NCBI GenBank assembly: GCA_016873165.1
Contig: VGXV01000007.1
Span: forward strand, 1-64,000
From: Planctomycetota bacterium
Lineage (GTDB): Bacteria > Planctomycetota > Brocadiia > Brocadiales > Brocadiaceae
Length of the DNA: 64,000 nt
Direction of reading: 5' to 3'
Part shown: piece after piece, positions 34,884-43,893 of the stretch
How the letters are laid out: the number at the start of each line of letters is the position of its first letter
Position numbering within the stretch: the stretch's first letter is position 1
The notes under the pieces: model-generated
What the model was told of the DNA's origin: nothing
Database searches by the model: none
What the model saw: only the letters and a program-made list of their open reading frames with translations
Program-made: the position numbers and the translations under genes

Positions 34884-36068
34884 ATGGACAAGAACTTCAA
34901 ACCAAAATTTAAGAAATTCCACCTCTACAGAAAAATTTTTGTGTTGATAATTGCTTTAGCTTTAATCACAGGAGGTGTATATGGAGGCAGAGAGTTGAGC
35001 TGGAAAGAAATTGCTCCTGACGAAGTAGCTGTAATTGTAAACAACCTGACTGGCAGCATAAAACAAATTAATCGTGCAGGTGCTGTTCTTTATTATCCGT
35101 TTATCCAGGATATTTATATTCTTGACAAACGTGAACAGATATTGAAAATGACTGCTGCCGAAATTACTGAAAAACAGCCACAGGGAAATCCCCTCGTTAT
35201 AAAAACGATTGATGGCGGTGAAGTAGTATTGGATCTTCAGATACAGTATATTTTAAGCCCTGAGTATGCCACACATATAATTCAGAATACGGGCGTGGGG
35301 GATGTATATAAACAGAAATGGGTGTATGATTATGCCCGCACTGTATGTTATTACTGCTACGGCGAGCTTTATATTGATGAATTTCCAAGCGCTTCAAAAC
35401 GTGATGCAAAGGCAGAGAAAGCACGGGAAGAAATTAATAAGTCATTAGAGCCGCACGGGTTTTTTCTTACATCAATAAACCTTACCGACTATCGTTATTA
35501 CAGGGAATACGCCGAAAAGATACAAGAACGAAGATTGGCGGATAAAGAGGTGGAAGAACAAAAAACCAGGGCAAAGGCCGCTATGGAAAATCAGCGTAAG
35601 GTAATTGTGGAAGAAACGAAAAAGAAGGAAGTAAAAGTCGCCAGGTTTCGTGGAGATTGCGACAAAAGAATCATGGATGCGCGAGGTACCGCAGAAGCGA
35701 AAAAGCAGGAGGCCGAAGCTTATTTAATAAAGGCAAAATATGAGGCTGATGCAGATTATGAACGCTTGGCACAAAAAGCAGAAGGAGTGCTTGCGACAGT
35801 TAAGGCAGAAGCAAAAGGTCTTGCAGCATTGCGTGATGCTTTTGAAGGAAATGGCAGCCGCAATCTTGTGAGACTCGAATATGCAAAACGTCTGAAAAAC
35901 GCTATTATACGCGGGGTTCCGATTGTCAGAAGTGGTATAGAACAGCCGCAAAGTATACAGCGTTTCAAGTTTGTTGAAGATGCGCCGAAAATTGATTACT
36001 CACGGCCGGAACCTCCGGATGCAGCCCTTGACAGTATAATGCAGCCAGGTCCTCAAAAAACCGATTAA
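34884..36068 (+). CDS. SPFH/band-7 membrane protein (first of pair)
   Basis: The 394-aa protein has an N-terminal transmembrane helix (about residues 15-35), an SPFH domain (about 45-215; WKEIAPDEVAVIVNNLTG at its start) and a long charged coiled coil (about 200-320, rich in Ala, Glu, Lys and Arg). Such proteins (HflK/HflC, prohibitin, stomatin types) form large membrane-bound rings that organise proteases or lipid domains. It is too divergent to name as HflK. The ATG at 34884 is preferred; a GTG at 34872 would overlap the likely AAGG ribosome site. A paralogue follows. Confidence 0.85.
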   Translation: MDKNFKPKFKKFHLYRKIFVLIIALALITGGVYGGRELSWKEIAPDEVAVIVNNLTGSIKQINRAGAVLYYPFIQDIYILDKREQILKMTAAEITEKQPQGNPLVIKTIDGGEVVLDLQIQYILSPEYATHIIQNTGVGDVYKQKWVYDYARTVCYYCYGELYIDEFPSASKRDAKAEKAREEINKSLEPHGFFLTSINLTDYRYYREYAEKIQERRLADKEVEEQKTRAKAAMENQRKVIVEETKKKEVKVARFRGDCDKRIMDARGTAEAKKQEAEAYLIKAKYEADADYERLAQKAEGVLATVKAEAKGLAALRDAFEGNGSRNLVRLEYAKRLKNAIIRGVPIVRSGIEQPQSIQRFKFVEDAPKIDYSRPEPPDAALDSIMQPGPQKTD

Positions 36069-36161
36069 CCGTGTCGTGTATTTTAAATGAAAACGAAAAT
36101 ACTTTTAATGTATTCCGTTGAATTCATTAAATTTTAACTTTTACATAAAAAAGAGGGAAAA

Positions 36162-37328
36162 ATGCACATAGGAAAGTTAACGGCAAAATACATTGTTCCT
36201 ATTGGAATTATAGTCGTTGTTGCGTTCTTTGTTGTCGGCATAAAATTCTTTGTCATAAAAGTGGGCGCCGATCAGGTGGGAGCGAGAACTCGCGTATGGG
36301 GTGTCAGCAGAGGTATTGTACAAAAGGATTACGGGCCGGGTTGGCACAGGGCGATATCGGGAATTGACCAATGGGATCTCTATGATATAACCGTGCAAAC
36401 ATTGGAATTAGCAAAGGAACATTCTGGATTGGGACATGATGAGGTAAAACATTGTGCGGTAAGAACTGCCGATGACTATGATGTGGAAGTTGATTTAATC
36501 ATTAAATATCAAATAAAAAGAGGTTCTGCCTGGAGGCTTCGACAGGAACTTGGTGTCGGAGAACGGTACAAAATAATAGTAGAAAACGAAACCCGTGACG
36601 TAGCGAGAAGTATTTTTGGTAAAATGGTGGAAAGGGATTTATATAATCCTGACGAAAAGCGGAAAAGGGCGGAGGAATGCAAAATAAAAATCATGGAACG
36701 TTTGGAGTCTCGTCATATAGAAATTGTGGATGTTTTAATTTTGGAAATCAGGTTTGACCCACAGTTGGACCGTAAAATTAGAAATATTAAGGTTGCGGAA
36801 TTAGACAATGTGCTGAACAAGTCAAAGGCTCTTGCCGCAGAACAAAGAGGTATTACCCAAACAATCGAAGCAGATACCGAAGCCATTGCACAGAAGATAT
36901 CCGGTGACAGAGAGCGTGAAATTACCGTGTTAGATGCTGAGACGACCAAGCAAGTAATTGAGCATCTTGCAGCGGCTGACAAATATCTGATTGAAAAGCA
37001 GGCAGAGGGAGACCGTTACAAACAGCAGCGAAAAGCAGAAGGGGAATTATTGATCAAGTTGGCAAATGCTGAGGGTGAAAGAATGAGGCGGGAGGCTCTT
37101 GCAGGATTTGGAGGAGATATTATTGTTGCAATGGAAGCGGCCAGAAATGTCAACCTTGCAGATATTAATATTTCTACGATTGATTTAAACTTGCTTGATG
37201 TCGATGATATGGCTACGAGGCTGGGTGTTTCAGACGAGAAGGGTAAAATTCGGGTCAATCCTCAGACATTTGAAGAAATCAAGCAAATGTTAGACAAAAA
37301 GGAAAAAGAAAAGGCTGGCGCTAAATAA
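36162..37328 (+). CDS. SPFH/band-7 membrane protein (second of pair)
   Basis: The 388-aa product has an N-terminal helix (about residues 9-31), an SPFH domain (about 35-210; VKVGADQVGARTRVWG) and a coiled coil (about 215-310) with Ala/Glu-rich segments like AEGERMRREALAG. Like HflK with HflC, the two genes probably encode subunits of one hetero-oligomer. GAGGG lies just before the ATG. The FGE-type gene converges on it with an 8-base gap. Confidence 0.85.
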   Translation: MHIGKLTAKYIVPIGIIVVVAFFVVGIKFFVIKVGADQVGARTRVWGVSRGIVQKDYGPGWHRAISGIDQWDLYDITVQTLELAKEHSGLGHDEVKHCAVRTADDYDVEVDLIIKYQIKRGSAWRLRQELGVGERYKIIVENETRDVARSIFGKMVERDLYNPDEKRKRAEECKIKIMERLESRHIEIVDVLILEIRFDPQLDRKIRNIKVAELDNVLNKSKALAAEQRGITQTIEADTEAIAQKISGDREREITVLDAETTKQVIEHLAAADKYLIEKQAEGDRYKQQRKAEGELLIKLANAEGERMRREALAGFGGDIIVAMEAARNVNLADINISTIDLNLLDVDDMATRLGVSDEKGKIRVNPQTFEEIKQMLDKKEKEKAGAK

Positions 37329-37336
37329 CCCTGATA

Positions 37337-38137
37337 TTACTCGACAGATTTTGCGCAACGAAATCCTATCTGTGTTAATTGTGCAAATGAAGGAACTCGA
37401 TACCTTGCTGCGCACCGGGCAAAGTGTCCAAAATAATGCCAACTACCGCCGCGGATGACCTTTTGCTGACCGTATTCCGGACCCTTTGGGTTGTTTTTGG
37501 GAGAATAATAATAATAATTCTGATCATACCAATCTGCGCACCATTCCCAGGCATTTCCTGCCATATCATAGCAGCCATAAGGGCTTTTCCCCTTTTCATA
37601 CGTTCCAACAGGAACGGTCTTTAATAATTTTATTTCCCAGACATTGCATCGTTCCGCATCAAATATTTCGCTTCCCCATGGCCATAAACGTCTGTCAGTG
37701 CCGCGTGCCGCTTTTTCCCACTCAGCCTCTGTAGGCAGACGCTTACCAACCCATTTTGCATAAGCAACCGCATCTTCCCACATAATGCCTACAACAGGTT
37801 GTTTTGGCTGATTAAACCTGCTGTCAAACCAACTAATCGGAATGCGGCGTCCTGTCTCTTTAATAAATTTTGCATACTGCTCGTTCGTTACTTCATATTT
37901 ATCAATATAGTACTCATCTAAATATACAATATGTTCCGGTCCATCATAAATATTATACGCCAGCATAAATACCCATTCATAATATTTATTTTCTCCCATA
38001 TAAAACTCGCCTGCGGGAATACGAACCATGTCAGGATACTTTTCATCTTCAGCAGCATATAACTCTTTTCCACAAAAAAAACCTGTAATACACATAAACA
38101 AAAGAAACAAAATATTTCTGCTTTTGGCAATTAACAT
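37337..38137 (-). CDS. Exported formylglycine-generating-enzyme-fold protein
   Basis: The 266-aa product has a signal peptide (about residues 1-28) and one FGE-sulfatase domain: MVRIPAGEFYMG, YEVTNEQYAKFI, RLPTEAEWEKAARG, GNAWEWCADWY, VIRGGSW and the final GFRC. These are the hallmarks of the SUMF1/PvdO/EgtB superfamily. Only scattered cysteines are present, and I cannot see the paired active-site cysteines of true sulfatase activators, so the activity is open. AGGAG lies eight bases before the ATG, inside the end of the upstream coiled-coil gene, so the two are probably coupled. Confidence 0.85.
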   Translation of the reverse strand: MLIAKSRNILFLLFMCITGFFCGKELYAAEDEKYPDMVRIPAGEFYMGENKYYEWVFMLAYNIYDGPEHIVYLDEYYIDKYEVTNEQYAKFIKETGRRIPISWFDSRFNQPKQPVVGIMWEDAVAYAKWVGKRLPTEAEWEKAARGTDRRLWPWGSEIFDAERCNVWEIKLLKTVPVGTYEKGKSPYGCYDMAGNAWEWCADWYDQNYYYYSPKNNPKGPEYGQQKVIRGGSWHYFGHFARCAARYRVPSFAQLTQIGFRCAKSVE

Positions 38138-38138
38138 G

Positions 38139-39224
38139 TCAGTATCTCCTCTTCGTCAACACCTCATATCTCGCAATGTCTGCTGGTGAATAGCCGGTAA
38201 TAATTTCGTTAAATGTCCTTATATTTTCATTCTGAAAGGATTTTATTGAAAAATCTTGTGAAAACAAAACCAAGTCTGCTTTATTATACACCTTTACTTC
38301 AAATGCAATGATGCTTTGATCTTTGCCGGATAAATTTTTTATTTCCCCCTCGATTTGAGAAGAAGACCCGAAGGGGAGCAAATTTACATTGCGCACATAA
38401 AAACCATCCCCTATCTCCTTAAAACCTTCATCTTCCGGGGTTGGGCCACGCACAACCGGTTCTTCTTTTACTACCACCGCTGTTTCTGTGCCTACCGTTT
38501 CGGAGACCGGCGATGCCTTGGGAGCAGGAACCGGAGGCGCCGCAGCGACCACTTCCGCCGTAACCGTGCCGGAAGGTGCAGCCCCCAATTTCTCCAAATT
38601 CTTCACTCTGATATCCAAATCCTCAAAAACTTTTATTTGTTGATCCAATGTGGCAGCGCGCGTTTTGATATTTTCGTCCGCGGCTGCAAATATCTTCTCT
38701 TGTGCTGCAAATTTCTCAGTAACTAGTTTATTTATATCTTCAAGCGCTTTTTTGAATGGTTCTAACGGGGTTTCCGCTTCCTGATATTTTTTTTCAAGCA
38801 CGGCGGTTTTTACCTCCTGATCTTCTACTCTTTTCTTTAAATCGGAAAACAATTTTTTAAAAACATCAAAAGTCTTTCCGAAAGAATCTATTGCATTTTT
38901 TACTTCTTCAACCGATTTGGCTTGTTCAACCTTTTCCAGTCGTGAAATAATAGTATTCACCTTTTGTTCAACATCTTTTATCGTCTGGCTGGATTCTTTC
39001 AGAGGAGTGATGGTTTCCTTAACATCTTTGTGAAGTTCAGAAAATTGAGTGCCGATGTTATCGAAACTGCGCATCCAATTTTGCAGTGATTTTTGAAAAT
39101 CTTCCAGTTTTTCATTCACTTCCTGCCCACTTGTTTGCCCCAGTGCAATTTTCTGCGATAAAAAACCAAATGGTAAAAACGTTGTGAAGAAAAGGAGAAA
39201 AATGATATACCCGTTGTGCCTCAT
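38139..39224 (-). CDS. Periplasmic coiled-coil protein, function unknown
   Basis: Starting at the ATG at 39224, which has GGAG eight bases upstream, the 361-aa product has a signal peptide or anchor (about residues 5-29) and a long heptad-rich helical region (about 35-220; LEDFQKSLQNWMRSFDNIG). A Pro/Ala/Val linker (about 225-265) and a C-terminal domain of about 95 residues (FYVRNVNLLPFGSSSQIEGE) complete it. The C-terminal domain resembles small beta sandwiches that define an extracytoplasmic interaction site. It forms an operon with the FGE-fold gene. Confidence 0.65.
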   Translation of the reverse strand: MRHNGYIIFLLFFTTFLPFGFLSQKIALGQTSGQEVNEKLEDFQKSLQNWMRSFDNIGTQFSELHKDVKETITPLKESSQTIKDVEQKVNTIISRLEKVEQAKSVEEVKNAIDSFGKTFDVFKKLFSDLKKRVEDQEVKTAVLEKKYQEAETPLEPFKKALEDINKLVTEKFAAQEKIFAAADENIKTRAATLDQQIKVFEDLDIRVKNLEKLGAAPSGTVTAEVVAAAPPVPAPKASPVSETVGTETAVVVKEEPVVRGPTPEDEGFKEIGDGFYVRNVNLLPFGSSSQIEGEIKNLSGKDQSIIAFEVKVYNKADLVLFSQDFSIKSFQNENIRTFNEIITGYSPADIARYEVLTKRRY

Positions 39225-39355
39225 GAATTGCACTCCAACTTGATTAACCTTATAATTAAAAGAAGGTGTGATTCTAACAAAAAAAACATCCTACCGCAAA
39301 CATTTATCTCCATTATATACACAGCGCAAATAATATTTGCATGTTAATTTTTGAA

Positions 39356-39384
39356 TTGACTTTAGTCTTCATTCAGCCTAAATG
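39356..39384 (+). promoter_or_regulatory. Possible promoter of serA
   Basis: TTGACT (39356-39361), a 17-base spacer and TAAATG (39379-39384) would place the start near 39391 and give a leader of about 260 bases before serA. The -10 is imperfect. Confidence 0.35.
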
Positions 39385-39401
39385 GTTATTCGCAAAAATT
39401 T

Positions 39402-39560
39402 AATGCGCTATGTATAGTTTTCCTCTAAGCAGAAAGATCGTTCCTCCGGCAATACTATGCAGGTGCATTATTCTTTGATTTTTTCGGACAAAAGGTCTGT
39501 ATATGGCTGAAAAGTTTCAGTTTGATTTACCCTGATTTAACAGGTAAAATATGTTTTTTA
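39402..39560 (+). promoter_or_regulatory. Possible structured leader with terminator-like hairpin before serA
   Basis: AATGC (39402-39406) pairs with GCATT (39465-39469) and, nested inside, GTATAGT (39412-39418) pairs with ACTATGC (39454-39460). Further on, TTTACCCTG (39526-39534) pairs with CAGGTAAA (39541-39548, one bulge), and six T follow at 39554-39559. This resembles a leader RNA with an attenuator. I do not recognise it as a known riboswitch class. Confidence 0.3.
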
Positions 39561-39652
39561 TCATTTTAGTCGCATTGACAGAATGTAATCTACCAAACGA
39601 GTACGTGTATTTTTATCAGAATCTTGTTATTTATTTTTGAAAGGCAGCAAGC

Positions 39653-41233
39653 ATGTTAGTCTTAATTGCAGATGATCTTCCCGATGTATGTAATGAAATT
39701 CTACAAAATGCCGGGCTCGAAGTTTTAAAGAAAACGGGATTAAAGTCCCCGGAGTTGGAGGCTGTTATAAAAACGTGTGAAGGTGTTATTGTCAGGAGCA
39801 ATACAAAACTTACTGCTTCCGTACTCGAAAAAAGCGAAAAGTTGCAGGCCGTTTGCCGTGCAGGCGTGGGTGTTGACAATATAGATGTCCCTGCGGCCAC
39901 AAAAAAAGGTATTGTGGTCATGAATACTCCAGCAGGTAATATAGTCTCAACTGCCGAACATACCATCGCTATGCTTTGTTCGCTCTCTCGTTTCATTCCC
40001 CAGGCATGCGCTTCGGTAAAGGAAGGGAAATGGGAAAAAAAGAAATTTACAGGGATGCAGCTTACAGGAAAAATTTTAGGAATTATCGGGCTGGGACGTG
40101 TAGGCAGACAAGTAGCGAAACGTGCCGCTGCTTTGGAAATGAAGGTTATCGGCTATGATCCTTTCATAACAGCAGAAATTTCATCGCAATATAATATAGC
40201 TATCGTTAAAAATCTTGATGACCTGCTGGCGCAGGCAGACTATATCACACTTCATGTCACGCTGAACAAAGAAACCAAAAATCTTCTTGCCAGTAAAGAA
40301 TTTTCCCTCATGAAAAAAGGCGTACAAATTATTAATTGCGCAAGGGGCGGTGTTATTTCGGAAAAGGATCTCTACGATGCCATTAAAAGCGGACACGTAG
40401 CTGGCGCGGCCCTTGATGTGTTTGAAGAAGAACCTCCAAAGGACACCAAGTTGGTGCAGTTGGAGCAGGTCATTGCCACTCCGCACCTGGGAGCTTCAAC
40501 CGAAGAAGCTCAATTCGCCGTTGCAGTTGAGGCTGCGGAACAGATGGCGGCGGCGCTTACCGGAAAAGGATACAAAAACGCTGTCAACCTTTCTCCGTAT
40601 AGTCCGGAAGAATATACAAATTTAAAACCTTATCTCGTTCTTGCTGAAAAAATGGGATCCTTTTTAACGCAGCTTAACAGTGAAAGTATACAGACATTAG
40701 ATATCGTATACACGGGAGAAATTTCCAATAAAAATATCCGGATCATTACTGACAGTCTTATTGTCGGATTACTCAAACCAAGTCTGGAAGAAGGAGTAAA
40801 TCTTGTTAGCGCGCCTACTTTGCTGACAGAACGAGGCATAAAGGTAAATGTCACTACGAGCAGCAGCTCTTGTGATTTCAGCAGCCTTGTTACCGCTAAA
40901 ATTTCCACGGCTAACGGAGAAACCGTCATTTCAGGCGCGGTATTTGGCAAAAATGAGCCGAGGCTTGTAGATATAAATGGTTATGGCGTAGAGGCCATTC
41001 TCAACGAACATATACTTGTGCTTTTCGGCAAAGATAAACCTGGGTTCATTGGTCAAATAGGATCTCTTCTTGGCAGCAAAAACATAAATATTGCACATAT
41101 GACCTTTGGCAGGAAAGAGATTGGTGGAAATACCATTAGTATTTTAAATGTTGATGCCGTGCCGCCGCAAGATTGCCTTAAAGAAATTAACCGGTTGAAC
41201 CATATTGAAGGGGTATATTTAATACATCTCTAA
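39653..41233 (+). CDS. serA: D-3-phosphoglycerate dehydrogenase
   Basis: SerA oxidises 3-phosphoglycerate with NAD+, the first step of serine synthesis. The 526-aa long form has a catalytic domain split by the NAD-binding domain (GLGRVGRQVAKRA, about residue 145; the Arg, Glu and His catalytic residues lie in NCARGGV, EEEPP and TPHLGAST). An intervening substrate-binding domain (about 320-445) and a C-terminal ACT domain (about 452-526, HILVLFGKDKPGFIGQIG) follow; the ACT domain usually binds serine for feedback control. AAAGG lies eight bases before the ATG. Confidence 0.96.
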   Translation: MLVLIADDLPDVCNEILQNAGLEVLKKTGLKSPELEAVIKTCEGVIVRSNTKLTASVLEKSEKLQAVCRAGVGVDNIDVPAATKKGIVVMNTPAGNIVSTAEHTIAMLCSLSRFIPQACASVKEGKWEKKKFTGMQLTGKILGIIGLGRVGRQVAKRAAALEMKVIGYDPFITAEISSQYNIAIVKNLDDLLAQADYITLHVTLNKETKNLLASKEFSLMKKGVQIINCARGGVISEKDLYDAIKSGHVAGAALDVFEEEPPKDTKLVQLEQVIATPHLGASTEEAQFAVAVEAAEQMAAALTGKGYKNAVNLSPYSPEEYTNLKPYLVLAEKMGSFLTQLNSESIQTLDIVYTGEISNKNIRIITDSLIVGLLKPSLEEGVNLVSAPTLLTERGIKVNVTTSSSSCDFSSLVTAKISTANGETVISGAVFGKNEPRLVDINGYGVEAILNEHILVLFGKDKPGFIGQIGSLLGSKNINIAHMTFGRKEIGGNTISILNVDAVPPQDCLKEINRLNHIEGVYLIHL

Positions 41234-41285
41234 TGAAAGAGAGTAGTTATTGTCATTAGTTTTTTGTGTTTTTTGCCATTACATC

Positions 41286-41335
41286 AAAGGATGAGCCGTA
41301 TCGCAAAAATATATGGTTCATCCTTTAGTCTTTTT
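41286..41335 (+). terminator. Intrinsic terminator of serA
   Basis: AAAGGATGA (41286-41294) pairs with TCATCCTTT (41318-41326), a CC/GG pair extends the stem, and five T follow (41331-41335). It lies in the gap between the convergent serA and permease genes. Confidence 0.8.
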
Positions 41336-42137
41336 AGTCACATTCTCTTTTCTCAAACATTTCACATACCACGGTAATAATAAGAATCGAGTACAAAATA
41401 GTATATACCACCATAAACAAAACATACTTGAAGTTAAGCTCCTCCAAAGAATTCCCCATCCCGATGGCACACATCCCTTCCAGGTTGGGGAAAAATACAT
41501 ACAGAAAAGACAAAACCCAGGGAAAGCCTCCTTCGCTTGTATTGAAAAGTTTTTGAACCAGACTTAACATATTCCCAACAATATAGACAAACACACAACA
41601 ACTCAAATTAGCCGCCATAGATAAATACATAGATCCTGCGATTGCAATTACGCACATTATTTCCACCTGCAGAAAGGAAAGGAAAAGTTGAAGAAAAGTA
41701 GCGCCTCCCAAGTGCATAATTGAGGAAAAGAACCCCTCATGAAAATCCAACAGATTTTTTAAACATAAGGAAATGACTAAAAGAGACCCCAGGATTAAAA
41801 ACTCAGAGACCACCACTATCAATATTCCAAAAAATTTTCCCAGAATAACAGAACGCCTGCTCACTGGTTTTGCCAGTAGCGTCAAAATAGTGCCGCTTTC
41901 CATTTCTTTTGAGAGAGAATTCACGGCAGAGAGAGAAACCAACACAAGGCAACAAATCGTAATAGTCGAAATGCCCATTTCCCTCATTAACCTGATCTCT
42001 TCGCCAAAAGCAAATAACGTGAAAAAAAGTGAACTAAGCGTAAAGCATGAACCGACTCCGGTAATTATATAAAATAACGGTTGACGAAAAATATCCCGTG
42101 AGGTATTAATAGCAAGGCTAACTATTGCATTATTCAT
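41334..42137 (-). CDS. ABC-2 type transporter permease
   Basis: The 267-aa protein has six hydrophobic helices and the ABC-2 (NosY/CcmB-like) pattern. An N-terminal amphipathic start (INTSRDIFRQPLFYI) precedes helix 1, and the conserved SLSKEMESGTILTLLAKPVSRRSVILGKF loop sits after helix 2. Such permeases need a separate ATPase, which is not encoded beside it here. Substrate unknown. Confidence 0.82.
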   Translation of the reverse strand: MNNAIVSLAINTSRDIFRQPLFYIITGVGSCFTLSSLFFTLFAFGEEIRLMREMGISTITICCLVLVSLSAVNSLSKEMESGTILTLLAKPVSRRSVILGKFFGILIVVVSEFLILGSLLVISLCLKNLLDFHEGFFSSIMHLGGATFLQLFLSFLQVEIMCVIAIAGSMYLSMAANLSCCVFVYIVGNMLSLVQKLFNTSEGGFPWVLSFLYVFFPNLEGMCAIGMGNSLEELNFKYVLFMVVYTILYSILIITVVCEMFEKRECD

Positions 42138-42184
42138 AAAAAACCCTTGAATTTCAGAAAAAAAGTCATAGACTCTATAAAAAA

Positions 42185-42200
42185 TGTTTCACGTGGAACA
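42185..42200. promoter_or_regulatory. parS: parS centromere site
   Basis: TGTTTCACGTGGAACA differs from the fully symmetric 16-bp parS palindrome at one position and fits the consensus TGTTNCACGTGNAACA. It lies 83 bases before the parB start. ParB binds it to seed partition complexes. Confidence 0.92.
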
Positions 42201-42282
42201 TTTCTGTCATTTACAGCCAGTTTGATCCTGGCATCTGCCAAACGGCGTTGCAATTGAAAATAAATCAAAAAAGGAATCTTCC

Positions 42283-43149
42283 ATGCCCAAAAATGAAAAA
42301 CTGAGCAAAAGTCTGCAATCTCTCCTGGGTGGTGTTATTGGTATTGAAGCAGAACGAGAGCAGGGGGTTATTATACAATTAAACCCCAACGATATAAAAC
42401 CAAATACTATGCAGCCGCGCAATCTTTTTAAGGAAGCGGAGATGCACGACCTTATGGCATCGATAAAAAAACACGGTATTTTACAGCCTGTTATCGTGAC
42501 GCCCCTTTCTCACGGATATATGCTTATTGCGGGAGAACGGCGATGGCGAGCGGCAAAGGAGCTTGGACTGAAGAAAATCCCTGCGATAGTCCGCCAGGCA
42601 GACAATGCAGATGTTCTCGAATTAGCCTTAATAGAAAACATCCAGAGAGAAGACCTTAATCCGATGGAAAAAGCCCTGGGGTTTCAGGAATTGATAAAAA
42701 AATTCGAATTTACGCAAGAGCAAGTTGCCCAGGCAATGGGGAAAAACCGCAGTTCCATAACCAATTATCTCCGATTGCTGGAACTCCCCAAAGAAATCCA
42801 GGATCATGTTTCACGTGGAACAATCTCCATGGGACACGCCAGAGCGCTCCTTTCTCTCCAAGACAAAGAAGCACAGCTAAAATACTGCGACAGTATCATT
42901 AAAGAAGGGCTTTCCGTAAGGGATATCGAGGCAATAGCGGCGGGAACAAAGAATGCTTCCCAGCCGGCAAAACAACCCACAAAAAAAATGCCTACACCGC
43001 ATATTGCAGACATTGAAGATCGTTTTCGAAAATATTTTGGAACAAAAGTACGAATAAGAGAACGCCGCGGGAGGGGGCAGATAGTTATTACATTTAACAG
43101 CAATGAAGAATTTGAGAGAATTGCCAATAAAAGCGGAATCGGCCTTTAG
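42283..43149 (+). CDS. parB: ParB/Spo0J chromosome-partitioning protein
   Basis: ParB binds parS, spreads on DNA as a CTP-dependent clamp and, with ParA, positions the replication origin; it also loads SMC. The 288-aa product has the ParB nuclease-like/CTPase domain (QPRNLF, then IAGERRWRAA at about residue 84 and ENIQREDLNPMEKA), a helix-turn-helix (TQEQVAQAMGKNRSSITNYL) and a C-terminal dimerisation domain. Two parS sites lie in and beside the gene. parA is not adjacent, which is unusual. smc and scpA are in the same window. Confidence 0.95.
   Translation: MPKNEKLSKSLQSLLGGVIGIEAEREQGVIIQLNPNDIKPNTMQPRNLFKEAEMHDLMASIKKHGILQPVIVTPLSHGYMLIAGERRWRAAKELGLKKIPAIVRQADNADVLELALIENIQREDLNPMEKALGFQELIKKFEFTQEQVAQAMGKNRSSITNYLRLLELPKEIQDHVSRGTISMGHARALLSLQDKEAQLKYCDSIIKEGLSVRDIEAIAAGTKNASQPAKQPTKKMPTPHIADIEDRFRKYFGTKVRIRERRGRGQIVITFNSNEEFERIANKSGIGL
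42807..42822. promoter_or_regulatory. parS: parS centromere site inside parB
   Basis: A second copy identical to the site at 42185, TGTTTCACGTGGAACA, falls within the parB coding sequence (codons for HVSRGT). A parS inside parB is also known in Bacillus. Two exact copies 622 bases apart suggest the replication origin region may be near. Confidence 0.92.
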
Positions 43150-43169
43150 CCTATTTTGCGGAAATGCTC

Positions 43170-43877
43170 CTATCGCCACAAATACTTTGACCGTATAGCC
43201 TTATGTATCCTGTAGTCTAAATCAATGAGTTTTACATTGCAATTGTCATACGAATGATATTTTGTATCTTTTGCCATAAAACAGAGTTCTTTCACCATTT
43301 TGGGATTGCCTCCTGAAAATCTGTATATGTCTTTTTTGAAATCGTCCATACAATTGACGTTAATCTTAAATTCTTTGATAAAATGATCTGCCAGTTTATC
43401 AGTGGATGATTTATCAAGATTAGTCATTTCCACTTTTACAAAATCAAACAAGACCATACGCAAATGATCGATATCTTTTTTCTTTATACCACGGCTTATT
43501 ATTATCAGAGGAATTTTTTTGTCCATTAAATACAGATAGAAAGAATAGTGTTTTGGTTTAACCAATTCTACATGATCAAAAATAACATATTCCGGCGCTA
43601 TCTCATCAAGCATGGTAAAGAATGTTTTTCTCAGCATCGGAATGTTTTTGTTATTTATTTTTTTTGTATCTTTACGATAGAAAAGAATAGGGTTTATCAA
43701 CGATTCCTTCAATGTTCTGCTGCTGTGAGAGTAAAGTAACTTTCCGGACTTCCTCCGGCTTACTAATTCGTGAATAACGGCGCTTTTACCCGTTCCTTCC
43801 TCTCCGTAGACAATGATATTTTTCCTACAGTCCATTGCGTTTTTTATTAACCGGAGTTCCTCTTCTCTGGTAAACAT
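43170..43877 (-). CDS. AAA-type ATPase, last gene of a fluoride-riboswitch operon
   Basis: The 235-aa product has Walker A GEEGTGKSAV (about residue 27), Walker B EYVIFDHVE (about 98), an arginine-bearing sensor-like IIISRGIK and a C-terminal helical part with FSGGNPKMVKELC. This resembles the ATPase core of the STAND/ORC-like archaeal-type ATPases. No effector domain is attached. The ATG at 43877 has GGGGA upstream; a GTG at 43901 would overlap the preceding gene. It closes a run of four - strand genes behind the riboswitch at 45248-45292. Confidence 0.75.
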   Translation of the reverse strand: MFTREEELRLIKNAMDCRKNIIVYGEEGTGKSAVIHELVSRRKSGKLLYSHSSRTLKESLINPILFYRKDTKKINNKNIPMLRKTFFTMLDEIAPEYVIFDHVELVKPKHYSFYLYLMDKKIPLIIISRGIKKKDIDHLRMVLFDFVKVEMTNLDKSSTDKLADHFIKEFKINVNCMDDFKKDIYRFSGGNPKMVKELCFMAKDTKYHSYDNCNVKLIDLDYRIHKAIRSKYLWR

Positions 43878-43893
43878 GTCATTTATTCCCCAT

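Noticed and set aside
41334-42137. The ABC-2 permease as a NosY or CcmB protein of heme or copper maturation
   Set aside because: It shares only general ABC-2 features; no ATPase or cytochrome-maturation gene is next to it.
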